A stretch of 64,000 bases of DNA from Mucor racemosus (Eukaryota; Mucoromycota; Mucoromycetes; Mucorales; Mucoraceae): assembly GCA_027405735.1 (NCBI GenBank), contig JAPEHQ010000005.1, positions 1,178,001 through 1,242,000 on the forward strand, in the 5' to 3' direction. Below are positions 1 through 10,323 of this stretch, one piece after another. Under the pieces are notes generated by a model. The model made no database searches. It was not told the origin of the DNA and saw nothing but the letters and a program-made list of their open reading frames with translations. The translations under genes and the position numbers were made by a program. Within the stretch, counting starts at the first letter, position 1, and every line of letters starts with the position of its first letter.

Positions 1-703
1 ATATCAATTCGATTTTTATTAAGAGGAAGGCCTAAGTACATTTTTGATGTCATTGAAGGCGCTTTAATGTTTTTAATGTACTGTTTTATGCTTTAATAAT
101 GTAGAGAAACCTCATTTAATATCTGATGTCGTTGTGTGAAACTACTTTTTAATGCACCTCCTTCTTTATGTAAAATCATACTACAGTATCCATATACGAT
201 TTTAAAATAGTATGCTATTAGTATAACAATTTGAATATTTATTACAGAAATTCCATTTATGTACCTTATTTATTACCCAAGAAATTCAAGAAAAACGTGC
301 AGGAAATCAACAATTTCGAAACACGAAATGCCTGTAAATTGTAGGGATATTCAACTCCCACTCGCAGATCTTTAAGAATATCTTGGCATGAATATCTTGC
401 TATTAACAATATCGGTTAAACAAGTGAACAACACAAAGATATATGAGAGATATCCTTGTTGAATGCAATCGTATAGTTCCAGATGCCAAGCGTAGCTCAG
501 CCAAAATACATGCACATATAATGATGATCAGGATTTTAATATAAAGAATATTTGATACAAAAAGTAGATCGTTACAATGCAAGAGAAATTACAAGAGCTT
601 TTTGAGTTTTTTGAGCTTTTTGAATCCGAAATTCTTAGCAAATACTATAAATACAGTCGATTTTCATGTAACAAAATCTAAAAAAGAACAAAATACCAAC
701 ACA
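1..703. other. AT-rich upstream region without a recognised gene
   Basis: I see no convincing coding region here. A TATA-like stretch (ACTATAAATACAG, about 643-655) lies roughly 50 bp before the ATG at 704 and may be the core promoter of the next gene. The open frame of that gene extends back to 602, but only by non-ATG codons, so it is treated as untranslated leader. Confidence 0.5.
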
Positions 704-1405
704 ATGTACAGATATTTATCTCATTTTAATCAAGAGAAACCAGGTTACTTAATAATAACCGTAGCATTACTAAAAGCCGAAGTATTTTGGGTTTGCTCAG
801 CTATATCTTGCTTATACCATTCTACTAAACCTATACCAACAAATCACCTCATATCTCACAATATCAACAACAGCGTTCCTGAAGATATTATTATCTCAGT
901 AACTGATGAATCAGATATTAAAGAGGACACAATTCAACTTAGTGAAAAGGAACACCATACTGCACATAGAAGATTGAGCTTACCATCACTCGCTGTGGAT
1001 GATGATGGTATTCGTCGTAGACCCTCAGCCGAAGATGAAATGAATGGAACAACATGTCCTCCTGTGTGGTGGCAAAAAGCAAAAATCAAATTGTCTTCTG
1101 CCTCACATTCTAGAAATCATAGCTTTACAGATTCTAACAAAGAAAACCTTTTATATACCCCAAGTCTTCATACCACAGAAGAAAATACTGTTATTGACAA
1201 TAATCAAATATCGTTTTCGTATATACAACCCATTGATAGCGCACATAGTTCAACGCCATCGATATTCTCACAATCAAGTAATTCTTCTGAAAAGAAACAT
1301 CAACATCGTGCAAAGCAAATGATGACAAAAATCAAGACTCGTATCGTCAAAATCTCACATCATCGTAGAGGCACTTCATTAGACCTTGATAAGTTCAAGA
1401 TATAA
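704..1405 (+). CDS. Hypothetical Ser/Thr-rich protein, possibly membrane-anchored
   Basis: Single-exon frame of 233 residues; I do not recognise the family. The first ATG is at 704, and the upstream in-frame extension lacks an ATG. Residues about 14-42 are hydrophobic (starting PGYLIITVALLKAEVFWVC), which could be one membrane segment or a signal anchor. The rest is polar, low-complexity and rich in Ser, Thr, Asn and Lys, with basic clusters RRLSLPS and RRRPS that resemble basophilic kinase sites, and a basic C-terminus (HHRRGTSLDLDKFKI). It points towards the convergent F-box gene. Function cannot be assigned. A lineage-specific protein is the simplest reading; a spurious frame is possible, but the length, promoter-like TATA and clean stop argue for a gene. 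Confidence 0.55.
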   Translation: MYRYLSHFNQEKPGYLIITVALLKAEVFWVCSAISCLYHSTKPIPTNHLISHNINNSVPEDIIISVTDESDIKEDTIQLSEKEHHTAHRRLSLPSLAVDDDGIRRRPSAEDEMNGTTCPPVWWQKAKIKLSSASHSRNHSFTDSNKENLLYTPSLHTTEENTVIDNNQISFSYIQPIDSAHSSTPSIFSQSSNSSEKKHQHRAKQMMTKIKTRIVKISHHRRGTSLDLDKFKI

Positions 1406-1546
1406 TAAATTACAAAATATACCCCCCTCCCCTCCAAATCTTTGTAAATATAAACGGCAATTATAGAATAAATAATAAAAAACATGTATAAAAATATATA
1501 AATACATATTAATGGTATATTAAATAGTTTATTGTTTTGATGGTAT

Positions 1547-3349
1547 TTAATTCATTTTAAATTCTTTCAAGCTTTTACACAAGAAATCAATATGCAAAGA
1601 GTCTGATTCAATTTTTGGTGCGTAAAAAGCTTTTTGCGAAATGGTGCTAAATCCTGTTTGATTTTTACTGTACACGGCATACGTTTGTTTTGAACCTATT
1701 ATTAATTTGAGGTATATTTTGCTGAGGGGCCGGTATTGTTGAATATTTTGAAAACGAAATTGTTCAAAATTAGTAAATGGGAAATGTAAGGTAATCCAGC
1801 GTCTAGTAGAGCCATTTGCTTGACGTTTGCTTTGATAAGAGGAAAATCTACAATCTTTCATGACAATACTCTTTAATTTGGGCAGTATAAATGATAATTT
1901 TATAAATGTTTGACAGTTGAGATCACAGTTGTCAAAAGTTAATGATTCCATAAATATGTGTGGTGTAGTAAGTATTTGCATAGGGTAATAAGCCAGTGAA
2001 CAATAAACAAAGCCCATATGAACCAAGAAAGGACAGCGAGTCAAAGTGTAATCAATCAAATAGTGTGCATTAACTGTACCATTCACAAATTTGTTGTCCA
2101 GTCTATCAAGAACAAGCTTTTTGATATGTGATCCTACAACTTCAATCAATGTTAAATGAGGCATTATTGTTGGTCCTCTCAGAGGTGAATTTTCTTGAAT
2201 TGTAGCTCTAAAATATTGCAATTTAAGTTTTTTAAGCGATGGCTCGCTGCTATAGGAAATAAGAGGATTGTCGAGGCGATAATTGGTCTTGGATACTAAA
2301 TGGCATGATATTTCAACATTTCCATTAAATCTAGCAATTACTAGAAATTTCGCAATGGCATCTAATGCATCATTTACTTCAAATGTAAAAGGCATATTTA
2401 CATGATGCATTTTACGTAAAAACAGTAAAAGGTCTAGCATGGCTGATGTTGATATGGGTATAGATTTTGTTGTTCTGGTTAATCCGTTTTCATGAGGCGT
2501 TAAATCTAATGATTGCAGTTTGGGAAATTTAAAGATAAGATATTCGATGCATTTTGATGATAACGAGTGCAACTTAAATTTTGCTATTTGGATGTTGGGT
2601 CGAGGTATCAATTTCGAATAGTCAATCGCATTATTATTTTCACTATTTTCTTCAGCTTCTTCTCGTACATCAAATCCAAATTGTCTCAATGATGGTGATT
2701 TAAAAAGTTTCAATTCTAAAGTTTTCACTGATACGCAACTGTCGATCACTGCATCTATTTTATATAATTCAGTCGCTTTTTCCAGATACAAATATTCAAG
2801 TTTAATGAATTGATCTAGTTGATCGTAAAGAGTCGTAAAAATGTGTGTAGAAAATGACCAATTTGCAATTTCAATCAAATCCAGCCGACTTAATTGTTCA
2901 CGCAGTTGAATAGCGCATGCAATATAATCCTTCATTGAATATCTTTCTGGTACTGCAATTAATTGTAGTTTCTTCAATTTATGACGAATATGCATTGCTT
3001 TGATTAATCTGTATCGTTCAGGATCTCCGTTATGAGCAATGCTTTTAAGATTTGAACATATTTCAAATAAATGTATGATGGCAGAAAACGTTGGGCGATA
3101 GTATAACCTTCTAATATCAATTGATTCTGCTACTAACTCAAAGTTGTGATTCTCCAGTCTACTTATGGCTGCCAGATATCGATGTATTTGCTCTTCGCTA
3201 CCAAAGTACAAATGCTTAAATAAACAATATTTTGCGGGTTGATGCCAATTTTTACATACAAATAGACATTTATGTACATATTTGCTTGAAGGGAGATATT
3301 CAAATATTTGGTTTAAAACTTCGTACGGTAAATGTGTCCAGTCGGCCAT
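1547..3349 (-). CDS. F-box protein, LRR-like
   Basis: Single exon, 600 residues from the ATG at 3349. The frame stays open upstream to 3484 without another ATG, and a TATA-like run (TATATAAATATAAA on the minus strand) lies about 30 bp before this ATG. Residues about 2-48 (WTHLPYEVLNQIFEYLP, then CLFVCKNWHQPAKYCLF) form a recognisable F-box, the motif that binds Skp1 in SCF ubiquitin ligases. The remainder has irregular Leu-rich segments (LKSIAHN, LKKLQLI, LEYLYLEKA, VKTLELKLF, LQSLDLTP, LKKLKLQYF), typical of the divergent LRR-like substrate-binding regions of fungal F-box proteins. The substrate is unknown. F-box families are large in Mucoromycota, so orthology to a named protein is not claimed. 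It is divergent from eIF3b across 585 bp. Confidence 0.8.
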   Translation of the reverse strand: MADWTHLPYEVLNQIFEYLPSSKYVHKCLFVCKNWHQPAKYCLFKHLYFGSEEQIHRYLAAISRLENHNFELVAESIDIRRLYYRPTFSAIIHLFEICSNLKSIAHNGDPERYRLIKAMHIRHKLKKLQLIAVPERYSMKDYIACAIQLREQLSRLDLIEIANWSFSTHIFTTLYDQLDQFIKLEYLYLEKATELYKIDAVIDSCVSVKTLELKLFKSPSLRQFGFDVREEAEENSENNNAIDYSKLIPRPNIQIAKFKLHSLSSKCIEYLIFKFPKLQSLDLTPHENGLTRTTKSIPISTSAMLDLLLFLRKMHHVNMPFTFEVNDALDAIAKFLVIARFNGNVEISCHLVSKTNYRLDNPLISYSSEPSLKKLKLQYFRATIQENSPLRGPTIMPHLTLIEVVGSHIKKLVLDRLDNKFVNGTVNAHYLIDYTLTRCPFLVHMGFVYCSLAYYPMQILTTPHIFMESLTFDNCDLNCQTFIKLSFILPKLKSIVMKDCRFSSYQSKRQANGSTRRWITLHFPFTNFEQFRFQNIQQYRPLSKIYLKLIIGSKQTYAVYSKNQTGFSTISQKAFYAPKIESDSLHIDFLCKSLKEFKMN

Positions 3350-3934
3350 GCTTGTAACGAGTCTTTTTTCTTTATATTTATATACAACAATAGGAAAAGA
3401 AATATTTTTATCATCGTACTTTTTTTGAGTTGCTTGAATTGAGAAATAGCGGAGATTTATTTCATGGCTGAAAGAGGTGGCCAAAGCCCAAACGTGTTTT
3501 CTCTTGGTTGAATATTCGAGAATCTAAAGGCAAAAAACCAGAATAAAAATTATATCTAGTGAAAAGAAACATATCCAATCACTCTCCAAAAAACCATTTT
3601 AAAATAACCTGTTTGAGTAAACGTTGAAAACTCTTTAATCTTTCGAAATTGCAAATAAAGTGTATTTTCTCCTCAACATTACGGCTGAATCAAGTTGGCA
3701 CAACAATAGAATTATCTTGTTAATTTTTGCTTAATCTTTTGATATCAATTCTAAATGTACTTGGCTATAGATTTACAACAATTTATGTGCCTTGACATTG
3801 TATTACAAGCCACAGCATTGTCTTCCTATTAAACACAACCTCTCCACCGGTCACTATTATTTTTTCATAATATTTTTTCGATATCAAAATTTACATCTTA
3901 TTCAACTTTTTATCAAATCTACAGACCTTTAAAG
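3350..3934. promoter_or_regulatory. Divergent promoter region, F-box gene / eIF3b
   Basis: This 585-bp gap separates two start codons facing away from each other (3349 minus, 3935 plus). The F-box side has a TATA-like run close to its ATG. The eIF3b side is pyrimidine-rich and AT-rich (3850-3930) without a clear TATA box, as is common for housekeeping fungal genes. No coding sequence is seen in the gap. Confidence 0.5.
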
Positions 3935-6268
3935 ATGCCTAGTGTTGATTGGAAAAACCTCCCTGAACGTGAAGAAGATATCAACTTTGACGATATTTAC
4001 GAGAAACATGAAATTTCTACCGAGAATGATTTCGATACCATTGTCGTTGTTGACGGAGCCCCTATTGTCGATGAAGCCAAGGAAGAGAAATTGATGGCCG
4101 TTTTGACCAAGCTCTTTTCAAAGGGTGCTGGTGAGATCAAGGAAAATGGTATTTGGATGCCCATGACTCCCAATGACGAAGGAAAAAAGACTAGCTCAGG
4201 GTAATTTCATTGATTACATTTATGAAAGTTGCCATGGTTACTAATTTATTGTGCGCGTGTTTTGTTTCTATAGTTACCTTTTCATTGATTTCAAATCACC
4301 CGAATCTGCTCATGCTGCTGTCAAAAACTTGGATGGCCACAAATTGAGTAAATCTGTTACTTTATCCGTCAACAAATTCACTGATGTCGAAAAGTACAGT
4401 GATATGAATGAGGAGTATGTTGAACCTCAAATTGAACCTTACACAGCCAAGGAACACTTGAAGAGCGCTTTAATGGATCCTCAAGCTCGTGATCAATTCG
4501 TCATGTATAGAGGTGATGATGTTTCCATTTTCTGGAACAGAAAGACTGATTCTCCCGAACATGTCTACTCTAGAACTGTAAGTTTATCAATTGTTAAAAC
4601 ATTAAAATATTCGAATATTCATTTTATATGCCTCATTAGAACTGGACTGAAACTTATGTCCAATGGTCTCCCAAGGGTTCTTATCTTTCCACATTCCATA
4701 CCCAAGGTATTGCTCTTTGGGGTGGTCCATCTTGGAACAAGATTGTTCGTTTTGTTCATCCTGGTGTCAAGTTAATTGATTTCTCTCCCAATGAGCGCTA
4801 TCTTGTCACTTGGTCAAATGAACCCATTAGTTTAGATAGATTACCTGAAAGCGGTCATCCTTTCACTGAATATGACGAAGGTAACCAAGTTATTATTTGG
4901 GATATCAAGACTGGTTCTTTGCTTCGTTCATTCCCTATTGTTCAAGCCGTCGGTGAAGAACAAAAGACTGTTCGTTGGCCCATGTTTAAGTGGTCTTCTT
5001 CTGAGAAGCACTTTGCCCGTGTTGTTCCTGGTCAACAATTATCTGTTTATGAAGCTCCTTCCATGGGTTTGGTTGGTAAGAAATCTATCAAGGCTCCCGG
5101 TATCGTTGATTTTGAATGGTCTCCTGCTAAGGGCGATGCTTCTGATCCCAAGATCTATCAAAAGGAAGAAGTTTTGGCTTACTGGACCCCTGAGATTGGT
5201 AACCAACCTGCTCGTGTTTCCATGATGTCTATTCCTTCCAAGGAAGTTATTGCCACCAAGAACTTGTTCAATGTCTCTGAATGTAAGCTCTACTGGCAAA
5301 ACCAAGGTCATTTCTTGGCCGTTAAGGTTGATCGTCATACTAAGACCAAGAAGTCTACTTATGCCAACATTGAAATCTTCCGTGTTAACCAAAAGAATAT
5401 TCCCGTTGAAACTATCGAATTGAAGGATCCTATGCTTGCTTTTGCTTGGGAACCTTATGGAGAGCGTTTTGCTACCATCACCACTAGTGATCCCGCCTAT
5501 GGTGCCACTCCTGCTCATGGTCAAGCTCCTGCCACTGTCAAGACAGATGTCAAATTCTTCTATCTTGACAAGTCCAAGAAGGCTAATGCTGGTTTCAAAT
5601 TGATGAAGACTCTTGATAAGAAGACTGCCAACTATCTTTTCTGGTCCCCTAAGGGCCACAACATTGTTTTGGCTACTTTGCGTTCTTCCACTGTTTCTGA
5701 TCTCGAATTCTACAATCTCGATTTTGAGCCTCTTGCCAGTGACAAGAAGGATAAGAACGATCCTGGAGCTACTGTTCAACTTTTGTCTACTCAAGAACAT
5801 TATGGTGTCAGTGATGTTGAGTGGGATCCTACTGGTCGTTATGTTGTTACAGGTTCTAGCATGTGGCGTCAATCTGCTGATCATGGTTTCTGTATTTGGG
5901 ATTTCAAGGGTCAACTTTTGTTCAAGCAAAACATTGAAAACTTCAAGCAATTGTTGTGGCGTCCTCGTCCCGAGAGTTTGTTGTCTTCTGAACAAAAGAA
6001 GAAGATCAAGAAGAATCTTCGTCAATTCTCCAAGCAATTCGATGAGGATGATCTTGCTATGGGTGATGCCACCGCTGCTAAGCTTCACGCTGAGCGTAGA
6101 AAGGCTGTCGAAGAATGGTATGCCTGGAGAAAGACTACCGAACGTAAGCTCGAGGAAGAACGTAAGACACTTGGTAAAGAAATCCAATTGGCCGATGAAG
6201 GAAAATCTGAAGTTGTTGAAGAATGGGTCGAAGAAGTCATTGAAGAGAGCGAAGAGATCTTGGATTAA
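3935..6268 (+). CDS. PRT1: Translation initiation factor eIF3 subunit b
   Basis: Three exons: 3935-4200, 4274-4577 and 4640-6268, joined in frame by GT-AG introns of 73 and 62 nt, giving 732 residues, normal for the family. eIF3b is the scaffold subunit of eIF3; it organises a/b/g/i contacts on the 40S subunit during start-codon scanning. Residues about 34-125 form the N-terminal RRM (DTIVVVDGAPIVDE, GYLFIDFKSPESA). The rest is the WD-like propeller with blade signatures (TYVQWSPKGSYL, LIDFSPNERYLVTW, VEWDPTGRYVVTGSS) and the charged C-terminal tail (YAWRKTTERKLEEERK) used for eIF3i/g binding. Codon usage is strongly biased (GGT, AAG, ATC, TTG), consistent with high expression. Both intron positions are supported by frame continuity and by conserved residues on either side. 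Confidence 0.95.
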
Positions 6269-6307
6269 TCATCTTGTTGCATATATAAATTACTTTAATA
6301 AAATCAT

Positions 6308-6326
6308 CCCCCCCCCCTTTTTTTTT
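6308..6326 (+). repeat. C10-T9 homopolymer run
   Basis: Ten C followed directly by nine T, 40 bp after the eIF3b stop codon, therefore in its presumed 3' UTR or terminator region. Such runs are prone to length change and to sequencing error. Confidence 0.9.
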
Positions 6327-6439
6327 AGAAATACAAATGAATATTATTTTTGCAATGTTGGTAAAGTATAAATATGGGAAATGGAGAAACTGCTTTACAA
6401 TTGTTACATCAATTGGCAAATCTTTTTTTGTAGAAGGCC

Positions 6440-7450
6440 GTCTGAAAACCTGATTTGCCCATTGAATAATTAAAAGTGCATCGACCCAACATTGACCAAA
6501 AATTGGCCTAAAAAAGTTAAATATAAAATTAAGCGCCCAAGTCGAAATATTAAGTTTCTATATTCACAAGATAGATCCTGTTGAAAAACAAAATAAAATA
6601 GGATTTACGATTACCAAAAATTTTCCAAAAATTTTCCAAAAAAAACCCACCCTTGAAACTTTAATATGTAATAAAACATTGAAAAACAAGAAGATTTCGC
6701 GTAGTAGCTTTTAAGAGCAAGCTTATTAAAATCTCGAGATATTTGGCATCTTAGGTTGAGTTTTTAAGCGGGGTAAAAGCAAGTGTTTCACTTTTGAAGC
6801 CTTTATACTCGCTGAGAAATCAGCATGAATAGAAATAGCTCTTTTGGCAAGATTCTATAGCATCTCAAATATAGCCCTACATTGAAATGGGGGCACGCTC
6901 CGATTTTGAATATCACCATATAAAATTGTATAATCAGATATGCACATGTGACTGAGCTTGAATTCAAAAAGTGTTCAAATGGAAAAAAAATCCAAAAAAA
7001 TCCAAAAAAAACCTTGTATGTTTAATTACTCACCAAAATGCATAGTAAGTTGAACTAGCGTATTAAATGTTTTAGGTTCAGTTTTTAATTCTGAATCGAT
7101 CGGTGTAGGTTGTAAAAATGTTTTTCTCATAAAATCCCTAGTAAATTTAATGTCAAATTTTAACGGTTTTTGATCAAAAAGTACCCTTCATTCAAATGCA
7201 ACCCTAAAATATTTTATTTTCACATTATGCGCAACAAAATTATCTACAGAATGAGTATTTATTCGTAGCTGTAGCCCTATTTTTCGTGGGGATTTTAATT
7301 TTTTTTGATCATTTTTTTTGGTCGGCGAAAATTCATCCTTGTATATCCTCGTCCAAAATTGATCCTTTTTTGTTGTATCACCAAAAATCAATCATTCAAT
7401 CTCAATTTTCTCGACCAAAAATCAATATTTTTTGACGAGGTAAAATTCGT
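6440..7450 (+). repeat. Degraded copy of a dispersed ~1-kb AT-rich repeat
   Basis: Scattered blocks match the repeat copies at 17975-19150 (inverted), 51103-52080 and 60101-60874. Examples are GAACTAGCGTATTAAATG near 7054 (GAACTAGTGCATTAAATAG in the 60.4-kb copy) and ATTATGCGCAACAAAATTATCTA near 7224 (a near-identical block at 60.6 kb). This is the most diverged of the four copies and has no open frame of note. The stretch also carries short tandem blocks (AAAATTTTCC and AAAAAAATCC types). Extent is approximate. Confidence 0.5.
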
Positions 7451-8748
7451 TAGATAGATGCTAATGAGTACTATCCTATGGTTTTAGTTTTGCATACCTG
7501 TCATCCCTTCATGGATCTCTATAACAGAAAAAGTGCTCTCACAAAATTTATAAAAAAATAAAAAAGTCTTTACAACCATCCAAATCCTAGATATCCTAGT
7601 AGAGAATGAAAAATAAAGTAGACTTTACTTAATAACCATCATTGCAATACCTTAGTATTTTCTCGACTTATTCTCATTTCAAATGCGGTTTTTCAATTTT
7701 AAGCTGGCCATTTCTGCATCATTCAAATTTATGAAACAATCACTATAGTAACCATCCTTGCTTCATTTAATAAAATTTGTAGCCGGGACAATGTTGAATA
7801 GGATGACAATTGGGATATTTATTTTGTAATATTAAATGGATATAAAAATGAATGTATAATAGCTGATGAAAGGTATCCCATATCCCATGGGTAAGGTTTA
7901 AGCTTTTGGAATCTTAAATACGTCGTACAAAGGAGAAAATACACGCGTTCTTTATCTTGCAGCCTTTTAGTGTGTGAAAATGGAAGAAAAGCATAAAAAC
8001 TTTACAACAAGGAAAGAACAGAGTCTTTTATAGCTTTATAGTAATATCAAATCTTTATTAAAGTTATTTAAATGTGAAACAGTATTGACAAAAGGAAGTA
8101 TATCAAAGAGATTTTGGGTTTCGATAAATACAGATACAACAAGGATACACAACACTTACGTCGACTGGACAAGATTTATAGCTCAACATTTGTTGTAAGA
8201 TGACTGCAGCCTTTTCCATGAATAGAACAGCAGCAAAGTATCAGATAATTTTAATAAAGAAATGTCATAGTATGCCTCAAATCTCAAAAAAAATTCGTAG
8301 ACAAAAATAAGTAGAAAAAACAAGTAGAAAAAAAAGACAAAAGATTAGAACAAAAAGGCAGAATTTCTCTCTCTCTTGATATACACTTCATTTTCGTAAA
8401 TCTTCTTCATTGATAATCAGAAAAGCAGTCTGTACAAGCCTTAGAGTTGATCATTTTGAGTGTAAATGCATTCCATGCAAACTTCAAAAAAGAAGCCCTT
8501 GATGTTTATTCCAAATTAACTCTTTTGTGATGTGCCAATGTGGAATAGCGATACATCCTTATTTACCTGATCTCTTTCCTTTTGATCCACACAAAAATCC
8601 TTTAAAATGAAGGTGAAATACATCAATATCTGAAACTGTAATGCCATATAATTATCACGGACTAATAAGTTTGAATGCATCAATAATAATTATAAATAAG
8701 ATTAAAATGTTCAATCAAATTGATTTTATTAAGTGGAAGATGTTAGAT
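7451..8748. other. AT-rich intergenic DNA between eIF3b and RPL4
   Basis: No recognised gene. On the minus strand, 8221-8162 encodes 20 codons from an ATG and runs into a good donor-like GTAAGTG; it could be a small unrecognised exon, but no partner exon is convincing. The segment nearest 8749 should contain the RPL4 3' UTR. Confidence 0.4.
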
Positions 8749-10089
8749 TTAATCAGAACGAAGAGTTTCCAAGAACTTCTTGGAAGCAACGGTGACAGGA
8801 GCACGCTTCTTTTGGACTTTGTTAACCTTACCGGCGGCAACCTTCTCAGCCTTAACGAGTTCAGCACGACGGAGAACTTGAGCATAGGGGTTGAGACGGT
8901 TCATAACACCTTGGTTCTTGAGAGGGTTCTTCTTTTGAGTGAAGGGACGCTTGTGATGCTTGTTACCAGCGGGACGGACAACAGATTGGATTTCATCAGA
9001 GTTGATGAGACGAGCAACATCAGGGTTGGTCATGATGTGAGCAGGCAAGACATAATCCTTCTTCAAGGAAGCAGGTGCCTCATAAGTACCATAGAGCTCA
9101 TCAAGAAGAGCAGCGGCAGATTCAGTCCAGATGATAAAACGACCGAGATGTCCACCAGGAGCAAGTTGCAAGAGGTTGAGACGACGGACGTTAACAAGTT
9201 CAAGACCAGGTAAGTTACGGAAAGCCTTAACAAGACCGTTATCCTCGTTATAGATGACAAGAGGACCACGACGTTGTCTGTGACGACGGTTACGGAGCTT
9301 ACCTTGGCCAGCACGAAGCTTGCGAGAGTTAGAGACTTTGACAACATCGGAGTATGCGTTAAGAGACTTCAACAAAGCAACAGCTTCCTTAGTCTTGGTC
9401 AACTTCTCAACAGAGTCAGCGACAACAAGAGGAACCTCCTCAATCTTTTCAATACGGTGACCACGAGCCATGACCAAAGAGGGAAGAGCAGAAGCAGCTA
9501 AAGCAGAAGCAGTAGCGAAACGCTTTTGGTTCAAGTTAGTCTTGACATGCCACTTTCTCCAGGTCTTGGTAGGAGCAAACATACGACCACCACGACACAT
9601 GTTACCGAAAGCAGCTTGACCAGCACGGTGAGTACCGGAACCATTGACACGAGGAATACGAGCAACAGCACGACCAGTACCCCAAGATTCAGCAGAAGTT
9701 TGTTCACCAGCCTTGCTAGAGACGGCATAAGCTTGACGCTTGTTCTTGGCCATGTTGGTGTGGACAAAGTTGACAATATCAGGACGAATGGGAGCCTTGA
9801 AGACAGCAGGACAAGGGAGAGTACCAGCAACTTGGTTACCGGACTCGGCAAAGACGTTGAGAACAGGTCTGGCAGCGGACTAGATGAAGAAATATTAGTT
9901 CAATGCTTATTGTAATGTCAAAATCAATGAAATATTCATCTCCTTTCAAACAGCAAAATCCAAAGATTCACATCCATTTCTTAATTTGATTTATATGCAT
10001 AAATTGGTAATTTCAACGGATGATGAGTCTTTAATCGATACTGATGATGGATAGATGCTTGATGTGTCGTTATGTTGATAATTTACCAT
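8749..10089 (-). CDS. RPL4: 60S ribosomal protein uL4 (L4)
   Basis: Two coding exons: 10089-10087, which is the ATG alone, and 9879-8749. They are separated by a 207-nt GT-AG intron and give 377 residues. uL4 is a core large-subunit protein whose long internal loop lines the peptide exit tunnel. Recognisable segments are [74 protein letters not shown] and the basic tunnel-loop region [14 protein letters not shown]. The upstream exon is required because the conserved N-terminus lies before the internal Met at 9753, and a CTAG acceptor precedes it. An intron directly after the ATG is common in fungal ribosomal-protein genes. Codon bias is very strong. It is head-to-head with the AMSH-like gene. 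Confidence 0.95.
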
Positions 10090-10323
10090 CTTGTGTATAT
10101 ATGAAAATTAAAAGAAAGAGATTCAAAGATTCAATTATTGGCCAACAGTGCTTCGTTGATATAGAGGGTTTCACGGGGTTTGTTGGTAGAATATGAGTGC
10201 GGACTGGAGGAAGATAAAATGCTCATGCGGACCGGATCACTGTGTAGGTATTTTGCTTGGCTCTTTTTTAAGGTTCTTCCTCTTCATTTCCTTTACTTTA
10301 GCCTAGCAACAACATTTATATAA
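10090..10323. promoter_or_regulatory. 234-bp bidirectional promoter, RPL4 / AMSH-like gene
   Basis: The gap separates the minus-strand RPL4 ATG (10089) from the plus-strand ATG at 10324. It contains a direct repeat TGCGGACTGGA (10198-10208) and TGCGGACCGGA (10226-10236), spaced 28 bp start to start. These are unusually GC-rich for this locus and are candidate binding sites for a shared regulator. A pyrimidine-rich stretch (10260-10310) lies just before the AMSH-side start. Confidence 0.5.

Noticed and set aside
602..703. N-terminal extension of the first gene
   Set aside because: The frame is open, but no ATG occurs before 704 and a TATA-like element lies inside it.
5039..6187. A 382-codon minus-strand frame across eIF3b
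   Set aside because: It is a shadow of highly biased codons in eIF3b and lacks any recognisable domain.
8162..8221. A small minus-strand first exon (20 codons before a good donor sequence)
   Set aside because: No downstream exon or homology could be identified.
8641..9915. Plus-strand frames across RPL4
   Set aside because: These are mirror images of the RPL4 coding frame, which has family-wide conservation.
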